Of a stretch of DNA of 64,000 nt, positions 50,558 to 58,561 are shown piece by piece. This DNA comes from Bacillota bacterium (GTDB lineage: Bacteria; Bacillota; Clostridia; Christensenellales; SZUA-584). The first letter of the stretch is position 1; each line of letters opens with the position of its first letter. The notes under the pieces are model-generated. The model worked only from the letters and a program-made list of their open reading frames with translations. It made no database searches and was not told the DNA's origin. The stretch spans positions 41,909 to 105,908 of the forward strand of contig JAEYKW010000041.1 of the NCBI GenBank assembly GCA_023408075.1, given 5' to 3'. A program made the translations under genes and the position numbers.

Positions 50558-50688
50558 TCACAAACGGTGTTTGCTTCACATGCATGGACAGCCTGATAAA
50601 TGCCGCCGGGAAGCGCGGACAGCGCGTGTGTGAAACCGTACACGCATCAGCCTGCGGGATGACAGGCTTGGCCCTTCATGAGGCTTAG
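50554..50688 (+). CDS. Candidate small Cys-containing peptide overlapping the toroid gene
   Basis: A 44-codon ORF whose ATG overlaps the toroid gene stop (ATGA). The peptide starts 'MITNGVCFTCMDSLINAAGK' and has four Cys at positions 7, 10, 26 and 34. There is no independent ribosome site, so translation would depend on coupling. The DNA also contains a hairpin (AGCCTG/CAGGCT, about 50659-50679) and a higher GC content than the two genes before it, so the ORF may be accidental. If real, it would be a substrate candidate for the radical SAM enzyme. Confidence 0.25.
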   Translation: MITNGVCFTCMDSLINAAGKRGQRVCETVHASACGMTGLALHEA

Positions 50689-51305
50689 ACCGGGGATTCT
50701 GCCTTATTGATCAGCGCGGCCGCAAACTGCTCAAAATTGTCCTGACTCATGGCTCCCGATTCAACATAGGCATAGAGACTGTTCACACTGAATTGGGCAA
50801 TAAAAATATCGTGCCCGAGTTTGTTTTGCGTTTCCTTGCTGTCGTCGTAATGGTAAAACAGTGAAGTCGTCATGCCGAGCTTCGTGATCTCCACGTCGCC
50901 TGTTTCCCCGCCATATTTATCGCCTGCAGGAGAGTAGCCCGAAGCCGACCAAAGATCAGTCGAATAGACGCTGACCGTGGCCGGATCACTGTCGTCTTCA
51001 TTGTCTATGCTTACGGTTAAGTTGATGATTTTGTCATCTTTGTCGTACAGCGCCAGCACGGAAAGGGGCGCGGTTTGATACGCCTCAGGCAGGCTGTCCC
51101 TTAAAGGCAGAGCTGTCAGCGACTCGAATTCATCAATATCCATGTCCTTTGTATAACTGCCCTCAATGTCCCGGATGCCGTCTTCACCGGTTGTTGCGAC
51201 GTCGTTGTAATGGATCAGCTCTATTTTGCCGCAGCCGGAAAACAGCAGCATAAACATCAGCAGGCTTACCAACGATATTTTTATGATGATATTTTTCATG
51301 TTCAT
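50685..51305 (-). CDS. Lipoprotein, tandem family member 1
   Basis: A 206-residue lipoprotein. The signal peptide ends at lipobox LFSGC (Cys about residue 25). The mature domain has no recognised family; 'YNDVATTGEDGIRDIEGSYTKDMDIDEFESLTALPLRDSLP' and 'TSLFYHYDDSKETQNKLGHDIFIAQFS' align with the neighbouring gene at 51419-52040. GAGGAG is well placed before ATG 51305. It is downstream of the paralogue on the same strand, 113 bases away. The function is unknown. Confidence 0.75.
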   Translation of the reverse strand: MNMKNIIIKISLVSLLMFMLLFSGCGKIELIHYNDVATTGEDGIRDIEGSYTKDMDIDEFESLTALPLRDSLPEAYQTAPLSVLALYDKDDKIINLTVSIDNEDDSDPATVSVYSTDLWSASGYSPAGDKYGGETGDVEITKLGMTTSLFYHYDDSKETQNKLGHDIFIAQFSVNSLYAYVESGAMSQDNFEQFAAALINKAESPV

Positions 51306-51418
51306 AAGATAGCTCCTCTTTATTATCGTCTGTTTAAGGGTGGGCTTGTCCCTCAAATATGTGACCGCACGCATTCTGATAAGGTTTTATTTCTTTTCAT
51401 ATGTTATGAGCTGAGCAA

Positions 51419-52040
51419 TTAGCTTAGGATTTCCGCCGTTTCGATCAGAGAGGCCACAAATTGCGCGAATTCATCCTGATTCATCCGACTGGACTCGACG
51501 TATACGTTGATACCGCTGAGCCCAAATTCGGCGATATAAACATCATGTCCGAGTTCGTACTCCTTTTCCTTGCTGTCATCGTAATGGAAAAAGAGTACGG
51601 CTGTTTCACCGATCGTCGTGGTGACAAGCTCGTTTGTTTCTTCATTTCCATATCTGTAATCAACGGGGGAGTAGCTCAATTCAGACCAAAGCTTGCTGGA
51701 AGAAACGCTGATCCCGGCTGAAAATCCATTGCTTTCTTCGCGAACGCCGACGGACATGTTGATTATCTTACCGTCTCTGTCGTACTCAGCATAGCCCGCA
51801 ATGGTCGCGGACTGAAATGACGGCGGAAGGCTTTGCTGAACGCACAGGCCTGTGAGCGTCTCGAATTCATCCGCGTCAACATCCTCCGTATAAGTGCCCT
51901 CAATATACCTCGGTGCGCCTTCGGTGATGCTTGCCAAACTGTTGTATGTAACAACCGCTTCTCGGCATCGGTGCACAGTCGGTGCACAGTATGATGCAGA
52001 ACAAAGACGCGCAAGCTGCTATCTTTTTCATACTCATCAT
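51419..52040 (-). pseudogene. Lipoprotein paralogue broken at an 11-bp tandem duplication
   Basis: The start ATG (52040, with AAAAGGAG upstream) encodes a signal peptide 'MSMKKIAACASLFCIILC' in one frame, while the mature domain 'REAVVTYNSLASITEGAPRYIEGTYTED...' lies in another frame to 51419. Between them ACTGTGCACCG occurs twice in direct succession (about 51975-51996). The signal frame ends at a stop after 46 codons. The mature part closely parallels the lipoprotein at 50685-51305 ('HYDDSKEKEYELGHDVYIAEFG'). Two 11-bp units leave signal and domain out of frame; three units would join them. It is therefore a pseudogene in this state, or a gene switched off by repeat number. Confidence 0.72.
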
Positions 52041-52266
52041 AACGAACTCCTTTTACCTGATTATACCTTAAACAGGCGGCATCGCGCCACCATAAAAATC
52101 TGAGCCCGAATGAATGCTGCGGGATTTGCTAAACAACGGCTGCGATATGGCAAATTTGCATTTTCGTTCGTATTTTTTTCTTTTATTACCCACGAGTTTA
52201 ATATATAATACCTGTTTAGAGGAGTATTCCTAACGGTTTACAATTATTTGAGGAGGATATTTTTAA

Positions 52267-53196
52267 ATGCCATTAGTCACAACAACGGAGATGTTTAAAA
52301 AGGCTTATGAAGGCGGATATGCCATCGGCGCGTTCAACGTGAACAACATGGAGATCGTTCAGGGTATCACCGAAGCGGCGAAAGAGCTGCAGGCTCCGCT
52401 GATTCTTCAGGTTTCCAAGGGTGCCAGACAGTATGCGAACCCGATCTATTTGAGAAAGCTCGTCGAAGCCGCGCTTGAAGACACCGGGCTGCCGATCTGC
52501 CTGCACCTTGATCACGGCGATACGTATGAGACCTGCGTCGATTGCATCGACGGCGGTTTCACCTCCGTCATGATCGACGGCTCACACCATTCGTTTGAGG
52601 AAAACATCGCTGTCACGAAAAAGGTTGTGGAATACGCGCACGATCACGGCGTCGTCGTCGAAGCGGAACTCGGCCGTCTCGCGGGCGTTGAAGATGATAT
52701 CAAGGTTTCCGCCGAAGATTCGTCCTACACGCGTCCTGAGGAAGTGGAAGAGTTCGTGAGCAAAACAGGCGTGGATTCGCTCGCGATTGCGATTGGGACG
52801 AGCCATGGCGCGTTCAAATTTAAAGGCGAGCCCAAGCTGCGGTTCGACATTCTCGATGAAGTCTCCAAGAGACTGCCCGGATTCCCGATCGTGCTGCACG
52901 GCGCATCGTCGGTTATCCCCGAGTTTGTTGAGATGATCAACCAGTTCGGCGGCAATATGCCGGGCGCTCAGGGCGTTCCCGAAGAGATGCTGCGCCAGGC
53001 GGCAAGAAGCGCGGTCTGCAAAATCAACATCGACTCCGACCTGCGCCTTGCGATGACGGGCACGATCAGAAAGTACTTTGCCGAGAATCCGTCTCACTTT
53101 GACCCGAGACAGTATTTGAAACCGGCGCGCAGTGCGATCAAAGACATGGTCAGACACAAGATCGAAGTGGTGCTTGGCTGCGCAGGCAAAGCGTGA
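52267..53196 (+). CDS. fba: Class II fructose-bisphosphate aldolase
   Basis: A 309-residue class II aldolase of glycolysis, converting fructose-1,6-bisphosphate to two triose phosphates. 'CLHLDHGDTYETCVDCI' (about 79-95) carries the catalytic Asp and a zinc His. 'VMIDGSHHSFEENI' and 'VVEAELGRLAGVED' are the family motifs. The remaining zinc His residues lie in 'IAIGTSHGAFKF' and 'IVLHGASSV'. The GGNMPGAQGVP insertion fits the type IIB/Firmicute form. GAGGAGG precedes the ATG, and a TATAAT lies at 52204-52209 with a poor -35. A terminator follows at 53214. Confidence 0.96.
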   Translation: MPLVTTTEMFKKAYEGGYAIGAFNVNNMEIVQGITEAAKELQAPLILQVSKGARQYANPIYLRKLVEAALEDTGLPICLHLDHGDTYETCVDCIDGGFTSVMIDGSHHSFEENIAVTKKVVEYAHDHGVVVEAELGRLAGVEDDIKVSAEDSSYTRPEEVEEFVSKTGVDSLAIAIGTSHGAFKFKGEPKLRFDILDEVSKRLPGFPIVLHGASSVIPEFVEMINQFGGNMPGAQGVPEEMLRQAARSAVCKINIDSDLRLAMTGTIRKYFAENPSHFDPRQYLKPARSAIKDMVRHKIEVVLGCAGKA

Positions 53197-53213
53197 ACAG
53201 TTGACTAAAAAAC

Positions 53214-53250
53214 ATCCGGCGTTTGCATTTCGCAGATGCCGGATTTTTTT
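53214..53250 (+). terminator. Terminator of fba
   Basis: ATCCGGC/GCCGGAT outer stem with GTTTGC/GCAGAT pairing inside, followed by seven T. Confidence 0.85.
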
Positions 53251-53277
53251 ACCGGGACAAGGGAAGGAGGCAATATG

Positions 53278-54192
53278 ATGCGTAAGAACAAGATAGCCAT
53301 GACGGCGGCAGCCGGCCTTTTGGCGCTGCTGCTGGGCGGGTGTTCATTGCTTGCTCCCGCGAAGTCTGACGACGAGGCACTGGCAAACGGCACGACGGCG
53401 GGCAACATCCAAAACCTCGGATTCGCGGCGAAGCAGGGTGACGATATGTACTTCTATTATGCAGACGGAGATGCCTATGAGATAGGCGATATCGTTAAAT
53501 CAAACCCGGATACCGGTGATAACAGCTTTGTCATGCATGATGGCGGATTTTATATGAGCATTTACGACGGCAGGCTGTATTACTGCCGGGAAGACGGCAT
53601 TTACCGCGCGTCGATGGACACATTTGAACCCCAGCGCTTGCTGGATGGCAGCGCCACACAGCTTCAGATATCGGACGGCTGGATGTACTATATTGAAGAC
53701 GATACAATAAAAGCGGCGGCGGCGAACGGGCAGGCAGTCGATTTTTCGCCTATAGAAGGCGCAGCTTGCCTGAGCGCGTATGAAAACAAGCTATTTTATA
53801 TCGACAGTGCATCGGGACAGGTTTGGCAGGCCGAAAAGGACGGTTCCGCCGCACAAATGCTGTTTGATGTGAGTGCGAAGCAGTTTGTGATACAGGATAA
53901 TAAGCTGTACTATATCGACCGGAATGATGAGCAAATTAAACGCGTAACGCCGGATAAAAAAACGCCTCAGACATTGGTGCCGTATGTGTGCAAAAGCCTG
54001 AACGTCAATGCGTACGGCATGTTTTATACACGCGAGGTGGACGGACAGTGGGTCTGCTGCAGCGCGGACAGCGAAGGCGGAAGCGAGCAGGTGCTTGAGA
54101 ACAGCACAACGGTTGAGCGGCACCTGATATGCATGTTTGGCAACGGCGCGGTCATTGTGCGCACGGAGGACATCAAAACAACGGCGGAATAG
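53278..54192 (+). CDS. DUF5050-like beta-propeller lipoprotein
   Basis: A 304-residue lipoprotein with lipobox LLLGGC (Cys about residue 21). The mature part has repeated 'DGxxYYIDxxxxxIxxxxxDG' strands ('KLFYIDSASGQVWQAEKDGS', 'KLYYIDRNDEQIKRVTPD'), the DUF5050 beta-propeller type. GGAGG lies 7 bases before ATG 53278; an adjacent ATG at 53275 is also possible. It precedes the bofA-like gene by 54 bases and may be co-transcribed. The propeller may bind a ligand or protein at the cell surface; the function is unknown. Confidence 0.8.
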   Translation: MRKNKIAMTAAAGLLALLLGGCSLLAPAKSDDEALANGTTAGNIQNLGFAAKQGDDMYFYYADGDAYEIGDIVKSNPDTGDNSFVMHDGGFYMSIYDGRLYYCREDGIYRASMDTFEPQRLLDGSATQLQISDGWMYYIEDDTIKAAAANGQAVDFSPIEGAACLSAYENKLFYIDSASGQVWQAEKDGSAAQMLFDVSAKQFVIQDNKLYYIDRNDEQIKRVTPDKKTPQTLVPYVCKSLNVNAYGMFYTREVDGQWVCCSADSEGGSEQVLENSTTVERHLICMFGNGAVIVRTEDIKTTAE

Positions 54193-54246
54193 CACTCTCC
54201 CCGGATGCATAGTATTAACTGATACTATTCCAGGGGGGGCAAGGCG

Positions 54247-54522
54247 ATGGGGCTGGGCATAGACTTTTCAGTGGTGCTTTTCTTCGGGTTCGGCCTCGCT
54301 TTGCTTTATTTCACGGGCTGGCTGCTGATTGCCCCCTTGAAGTTTATTATGAAATTCATTGTGAGCGGGTGCCTTGGCGCATTGCTGCTGGTTATTTTAA
54401 ACCTCGTCGGCGGCATTTTCGGCATCACCATCGCGATCAATCCGCTCAGCGCGCTGATTGCCGGGTATTTTGGGCTGCCGGGCATCATTTTGCTGCTTGT
54501 TTTAAAACTCATTGTGATGTAA
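54247..54522 (+). CDS. bofA: Pro-sigma-K processing inhibitor BofA family protein
   Basis: A 91-residue membrane protein with three hydrophobic stretches. The C-terminal 'ITIAINPLSALIAGYFGLPGIILLLVLK' matches the BofA signature (NPxxxLixGxLGxPGi). In Bacillus BofA holds SpoIVFB inactive until late sporulation. Its presence supports a sporulating lineage. It starts at ATG 54247 with GGGGGGCAAGG upstream, and it is followed 72 bases later by the DgkA gene. Confidence 0.88.
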   Translation: MGLGIDFSVVLFFGFGLALLYFTGWLLIAPLKFIMKFIVSGCLGALLLVILNLVGGIFGITIAINPLSALIAGYFGLPGIILLLVLKLIVM

Positions 54523-54594
54523 AAAACAGACATTTTATTAAAAGCGCAGTCCTCACATACTAGCTATAGCCGTAAGTTGAGGAGGGTGCTTTTT

Positions 54595-54939
54595 TTGCGT
54601 CGTTTTAAGTTTGCCTTTCAAGGCGTTTTGGAGGCCGTCCGTACCGAGCATAATTTTCGTTTTATGCTGGCTTTTTTCATGTTTGTTGTGGCGGCGGGTG
54701 TTATATTTGATATTACGCGCTATGAATGGATGGCTGTGCTGATCTGCTGCGGCGCGGTGCTCGGCACCGAGATTGTTAATATGGCTATTGAAGCGGCGGT
54801 TGACCTTGCAGCGCCGGGCAAAGACCCGCTTGCCAAAAAGGCCAAGGACGCGGCCGCGGGCGCATCGCTTGTGGTCTGCATGTTTGCGGCTGCGGTCGGG
54901 CTCGTCGTTTTTGTGCCGTACATCATCAAGCTGTTTTAG
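54595..54939 (+). CDS. dgkA: Diacylglycerol/undecaprenol kinase
   Basis: A 114-residue integral membrane kinase of the DgkA family; Gram-positive members phosphorylate undecaprenol. Catalytic Glu and Asn lie in 'LGTEIVNMAIEAAVDL' (about 63-78), followed by 'KKAKDAAAGASLVV'. 'EHNFRFMLAFF' is the conserved N-terminal helix. I start at TTG 54595, which follows GAGGAGG at the right distance; the upstream TTG at 54577 overlaps the ribosome site. It forms a likely unit with bofA. Confidence 0.9.
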   Translation: MRRFKFAFQGVLEAVRTEHNFRFMLAFFMFVVAAGVIFDITRYEWMAVLICCGAVLGTEIVNMAIEAAVDLAAPGKDPLAKKAKDAAAGASLVVCMFAAAVGLVVFVPYIIKLF

Positions 54940-54993
54940 CCGGTTTCAGGCTCTTATCACCGGCTTTTTGAAGGGGCTCTGCCGAAAACAAAA

Positions 54994-55022
54994 TTTACCT
55001 GAAAAGGCCGCTGTGCTATAAT
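54994..55022 (+). promoter_or_regulatory. Promoter of AraC-type regulator
   Basis: -35 TTTACC (54994-54999, weak), 17-bp spacer, -10 TATAAT (55017-55022). Confidence 0.5.
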
Positions 55023-55051
55023 AAAAGCAAAAAGTGAAGGAAACATGCACT

Positions 55052-55948
55052 ATGGATTGGCTCGCGCGGCTGCAGAATGTGATTGAATATATTGAACAGC
55101 ATTTGACCGACGACCAAAACGTATTAAAGCTCGGCACACTCGCTAAGCAGGCCTATGCTTCCGAATATGAATTTCAAAAAATCTTCAGCATTGTGACCGG
55201 AATCACCGCAGGTGAATACATCCGGAACCGAAAGCTCGCGTCAGCCGGAGAGGATATACTGCTGACCGATATGACGATATTAAACATCGGTTTGAAATAC
55301 GGCTATGAAACGGCGGAGAGCTTCACAAAAGCGTTTACCCGTTTTCATGGCACAACGCCGTATCACGTGAGAAAAAGCGGCACCGGCGTGAAGCTGTATA
55401 ACAAATTGAGCATACGGCTGCAGGTTGAGGGCGGCGCGACGCTCGATTACCGGATCGTCAGCCTTGGCAGCGTGAAAGTTTTGGCCAAGACCAAGGTGTT
55501 TCAGGCGCAGTCCGTTGAGGACAGGCAAAGGACGATACCCGAATATCTCAAGAAATGCGGCGAAGAGGGCTTGTATGATGTTCTTTTCAGCGCAAAGGAT
55601 GACACCACATATTTTGCGGACGCGGTGCTGGGCATGCATGATAATGTCGGCTGCAAGCCGGACGGGAGCGAGTTTCGTATGAGCGTCGGCGTCGAATACA
55701 GAGGGGATACAGCCCCCGAAACGTACGAAATCGTCGAAATACCTGAAGAAAAATGGCTTGTCTTCCGTTGTACCGGCATGCGCCCGAAGGCGATTCAAAA
55801 GCTGTGGCATCAGATCTATATGGATTTTCTGCCGTCGTCCGCTTATCAAATAAAAGAATACGGCACGCTGGAGGTTTGCCGCGAGGGGTTTCGCAACGCA
55901 GAAGATGTGATCAGTGAATTGTGGCTGCCGTTGACCGGCAGCGTGTGA
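55052..55948 (+). CDS. AraC family regulator with GyrI-like effector domain
   Basis: A 298-residue regulator. The N-terminal AraC DNA-binding region (about 1-105) holds two helix-turn-helices with 'AYASEYEFQKIFSIVTGITAGEYIRNRKL' and 'GYETAESFTKAFTRFHGTTPYHVRK'. The C-terminal about 170 residues are a GyrI-like small-molecule-binding domain ('VLGMHDNVGCKPDGSEFRMSVGVEY', 'IPEEKWLVFRCTG'). AAGGAAACATG precedes ATG 55052; a GTG at 55034 is in frame but overlaps the ribosome site. Regulators of this class sense drugs or other hydrophobic molecules (Rob/SoxS-like). It lies upstream of the esterase-like lipoprotein gene and may control it. Confidence 0.9.
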   Translation: MDWLARLQNVIEYIEQHLTDDQNVLKLGTLAKQAYASEYEFQKIFSIVTGITAGEYIRNRKLASAGEDILLTDMTILNIGLKYGYETAESFTKAFTRFHGTTPYHVRKSGTGVKLYNKLSIRLQVEGGATLDYRIVSLGSVKVLAKTKVFQAQSVEDRQRTIPEYLKKCGEEGLYDVLFSAKDDTTYFADAVLGMHDNVGCKPDGSEFRMSVGVEYRGDTAPETYEIVEIPEEKWLVFRCTGMRPKAIQKLWHQIYMDFLPSSAYQIKEYGTLEVCREGFRNAEDVISELWLPLTGSV

Positions 55949-56052
55949 AGATACGGCAGCGGACAAATTTGAGCAGGAAATGACAAGAATTGATACAAGG
56001 CAATACCGTAATATGGATCACGTATTATTTTGGAATGATGGGGGAACACCAC

Positions 56053-57765
56053 GTGAAACGATTATTAAGCCTTTTGATTGCCATCTGCCTGCTGATCCCA
56101 TTGACGCTTGTCGGCGGATGCGCCGCTGAGACGATTGCCGAACCCATATCTGTCGTCAACGGCATGACGGACAGCGAAATTTCGCAAGCCACAGCCGAAC
56201 AGACGGACCTCGGGGACAGCATCTCGCTTTATGATGAAGAGATCGGCGACACTTATGAAATCACACTGCTGAAAAGCACAGCGTATGATCCTGAAAAGAC
56301 GGCCTCTTTTTATCTTGTTCAGGGGACGGCATTCAATGATTCAGAGCTGGCAGCTCTTCGGGAGTATTTGAACACCAGCGCGCCGCAGACGCTGCTGGCG
56401 ATTTTGGGCACCGGAAAAGATAAGGAAGCAAAAGCGGCGGCAACCCGGGATTTCATCGATAACCCCAAAGCGTATGAGGATTTCATAGCCGATAACCTGC
56501 TGGGGTGGGTATGCGACAATTATGCGATCGGCAGCATGGGCTTTGCAGGCTTCGGGGACGCAGGCTATTTTGCAGCCTATATGCTTTATGACAGAAACAC
56601 AGCGGCGAATTATCTGATTGTAAACCCGGAGATGAAGCGGACGACGGATGAGACGGACATCGCAGCGAGGGAGGAAGCATTCCATGGGGAGAACAACGCG
56701 CTGTCCGCGAATGTATGCGTGCTGCGTTCGGGTGATGACCAAAACGATTTTGCGTTTAAAGCGGCAGATACGTGGCTCAATGCCTTGTCGGAACAGGGAT
56801 ATGACGGGCTGACCGTCCACAATGACGTTCTTGCCGGGGCCGGACATAACGTGGTTGACTGCGAAGCGCTGCTTCGCGGGCTGTGCTATTTTAGCGGCAC
56901 AGAATACGGTGAGAACGAAGCGGCTTGCGTGGCGGCGTCCAAGGCGATGACACAGGCCGAAAAAAACAGTATCACAGTCGGCAAGCTCTCGAAAGACCAT
57001 GAGTTTTACAGCGAAGTGGTGGGGATTGACCCGGAGTGCGCGGACTACATTCAAGAGATATCCGTTTACGATGAGGAGACGGACGACACCTTTGTCGTGC
57101 ATCTATCCCTGCCTCCGAATTATGATGAAAGCAAGACATACCCGCTCGTGCTGATGACCGATGGCGTGTGGCGGCTCAGCGACCATCCCGAGCTGCGCCC
57201 GTTGATGGTATCGGGCCAAGTGGAAGATGTGATTCTGGTGAGCGTCGGCTATCCGAACGGTTACGATTATCGCACAATCAGAGAGCGTGATTTGCTGGAG
57301 CAGCCTGATATCTATCTTCAGTTTCTGGTTGAGAACCTGATGCCGTATCTTTGTGAGATGTACCGCGTGGATACCGGCAGAGTCACGCTGACCGGCCATT
57401 CGTACGGCGGATACTGGGGCGTCTACTCACTGTTTCACAGCGACACGATCGGGAAGAATACGTTTGCATACTATTACATAGGCAGCCCCTCGTATCAGGC
57501 CAACACCAACAGGGCTTTTGGCACCGATTTTGATAACTGGTATTATGAGCGGCAACAAAAGTTGAACGCCTCTGTTTACGTCACGGTGGGCGGCAAAGAG
57601 GAAACGGGCTTCATCGGAATGATTAAGCGCGGTGTGGACGGAATCGAAAAGCACGATTACGAAGGTCTCAAGCTTGAGTACGAGGTGATTGATGATTACG
57701 ATCATAACACCGTCTTCAAGCCGTCAATAAAGAACACACTGATAAAATTTTACGGCGTGCAGTGA
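56053..57765 (+). CDS. Lipoprotein with duplicated esterase domain
   Basis: A 570-residue lipoprotein (GTG start behind GGGGGAAC; lipobox LVGGC, Cys about residue 23). The C-terminal half (about 330-570) is an esterase D-like alpha/beta hydrolase with GHSYGG nucleophile elbow, Asp context 'VLMTDGVWRLSDHPE' and a final 'VIDDYDHNTVF' His. The N-terminal half (about 55-320) is a diverged copy: 'SLYDEEIGDTYEITLLKS' mirrors 'SVYDEETDDTFVVHLSLP', and 'SMGFAGFGDAGYFAAYMLYDR' occupies the place of 'TLTGHSYGGYWGVYSLFHS' without the nucleophile Ser. One domain is thus likely catalytic and one not. It is preceded by the AraC-type regulator. The substrate could be a surface ester or siderophore, but this is not shown. 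Confidence 0.85.
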   Translation: MKRLLSLLIAICLLIPLTLVGGCAAETIAEPISVVNGMTDSEISQATAEQTDLGDSISLYDEEIGDTYEITLLKSTAYDPEKTASFYLVQGTAFNDSELAALREYLNTSAPQTLLAILGTGKDKEAKAAATRDFIDNPKAYEDFIADNLLGWVCDNYAIGSMGFAGFGDAGYFAAYMLYDRNTAANYLIVNPEMKRTTDETDIAAREEAFHGENNALSANVCVLRSGDDQNDFAFKAADTWLNALSEQGYDGLTVHNDVLAGAGHNVVDCEALLRGLCYFSGTEYGENEAACVAASKAMTQAEKNSITVGKLSKDHEFYSEVVGIDPECADYIQEISVYDEETDDTFVVHLSLPPNYDESKTYPLVLMTDGVWRLSDHPELRPLMVSGQVEDVILVSVGYPNGYDYRTIRERDLLEQPDIYLQFLVENLMPYLCEMYRVDTGRVTLTGHSYGGYWGVYSLFHSDTIGKNTFAYYYIGSPSYQANTNRAFGTDFDNWYYERQQKLNASVYVTVGGKEETGFIGMIKRGVDGIEKHDYEGLKLEYEVIDDYDHNTVFKPSIKNTLIKFYGVQ

Positions 57766-57959
57766 TGGGATTGCTTTTGGTAAACGCAAGTCAACACCCA
57801 TGCGGAATGCCGTCAAGACAGCTTGTTTTAAAACGCGTCTTGACGGCTGGGTCCGCACTCTGCTGTGCAGCCGGTGAACGGCACTGTGATTTCTCAATTT
57901 TCGTGTGACGGTTGACTTGAAGGAATCTGTCGCCGGCTGGCGCTGATGAGGTGTTCGAA

Positions 57960-58025
57960 TTGACAGCAGGCATGACACCTCATCCGGTGCTACGCACCAC
58001 CTTCTCCTCAAGGAGAAGGCTTTTT
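57960..58025. repeat. Dispersed repeat with CACCTTCTCCTC/GGAGAAGG hairpin
   Basis: CACCTCATCCGGTGCTACGCACCACC followed by CTTCTCCTCAAGGAGAAGG; the last part is a perfect hairpin with a T-rich tail. This is a common repeat class in Firmicute genomes, related to the CACCTCCTTTCAAAAGGAGG edge of the tandem repeats at 32091-32456. Confidence 0.6.
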
Positions 58026-58092
58026 TTCGCATTGCTCAGGCGGCCTTATCCGGCGAATGACTGCATTTGAAGATACCCACTTGTGTGAACAA

Positions 58093-58118
58093 CAAAAACC
58101 CCCTGTTCGGGGGTTTTT
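58093..58118. terminator. Bidirectional terminator
   Basis: AAAAACCCCC/GGGGGTTTTT stem with a 4- to 6-base loop. It lies between the esterase gene and feoA and could serve both strands. Confidence 0.75.
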
Positions 58119-58188
58119 GCCGGATTGCGGATACTTTCTAACAAACGATCTCTGGAGGTTAATCAGGCATCGTCAGATTGTATATAAA

Positions 58189-58204
58189 ATTAGCATAAGC
58201 TAAC
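58189..58204. promoter_or_regulatory. Palindromic box, orphan copy
   Basis: ATTAGCATAAGCTAAC resembles the perfect palindrome upstream of feoA (58486-58501). On the minus strand it follows a TATAAA and TTGTGT pair with 16-bp spacing, but no gene with a ribosome site lies downstream. Confidence 0.45.
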
Positions 58205-58247
58205 TTTATAGCGATTTTTTTTGGATACACAAGGTATCCAAACGGTT

Positions 58248-58457
58248 TCAGACAGCGATTCTGTTGGCAAGGTTTCTGTCGATGGCAACGCGCGTATCCT
58301 TCACTTTGACGATCAGGTTTCCGCCCATGCGTGAAACAATGCTGATCCGCTCGCCCTCGATAAACCCGAGACGGTTTAAGAACCGGACCGTTTCGTCCTT
58401 GCCGGTTATCTTCTTGATGCAGACGTTTTCGCCTTCTCCTGCCAAAGCCAGCGGCAT
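58248..58457 (-). CDS. feoA: FeoA domain protein
   Basis: A 69-residue FeoA-type SH3-like protein that supports the ferrous-iron transporter FeoB. 'VCIKKITGKDETVRFLNRLGFIEGERISIVSRMGGNLIVKVKDTRVAIDRNLANRIAV' covers the whole domain in the normal order (split for length: Gly-Phe-x-x-Gly turn near residue 33 and final 'LANRI'). I start at ATG 58457 (GAGGC upstream), rather than at 58493, which lacks a ribosome site and lies within the operator. No feoB follows in the window. Palindromic boxes overlap its promoter, suggesting metal-dependent repression of DtxR/MntR type. Confidence 0.85.
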   Translation of the reverse strand: MPLALAGEGENVCIKKITGKDETVRFLNRLGFIEGERISIVSRMGGNLIVKVKDTRVAIDRNLANRIAV

Positions 58458-58485
58458 ATGTGGGTGCCTCGCATTCTGATAATTG

Positions 58486-58536
58486 GTTAGCATCAGCTAA
58501 CAATGAAAGTTTATCATAGCTAACTTGATGAGTCAA
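58486..58536 (-). promoter_or_regulatory. feoA promoter with two palindromic operator boxes
   Basis: Minus strand: -35 TTGACT (58531-58536), 17-bp spacer, -10 TAAACT (58508-58513). A perfect box GTTAGC-ATCA-GCTAAC lies at 58486-58501 just downstream, and a half-conserved box GTTTATCATAGCTAAC (58509-58524) overlaps the -10. Metal-dependent repression is the expected reading. Confidence 0.68.
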
Positions 58537-58561
58537 TACCTTTTCAGTATTTTAACGAAAT

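Larger units (their letters stand above)
57766..58247. other. Gene-free stretch with hairpins and repeat
   Basis: No gene is supported. It contains the inverted repeat GCCGTCAAGAC/GTCTTGACGGC (57809-57819, 57837-57847), the dispersed repeat at 57960-58025, a bidirectional terminator at 58093-58118 and the orphan palindromic box at 58189-58204. Confidence 0.55.

Noticed and set aside
58159..58536. 125-codon minus-strand ORF across feoA
   Set aside because: It is a frame-shifted shadow of feoA and its operator with no family match.
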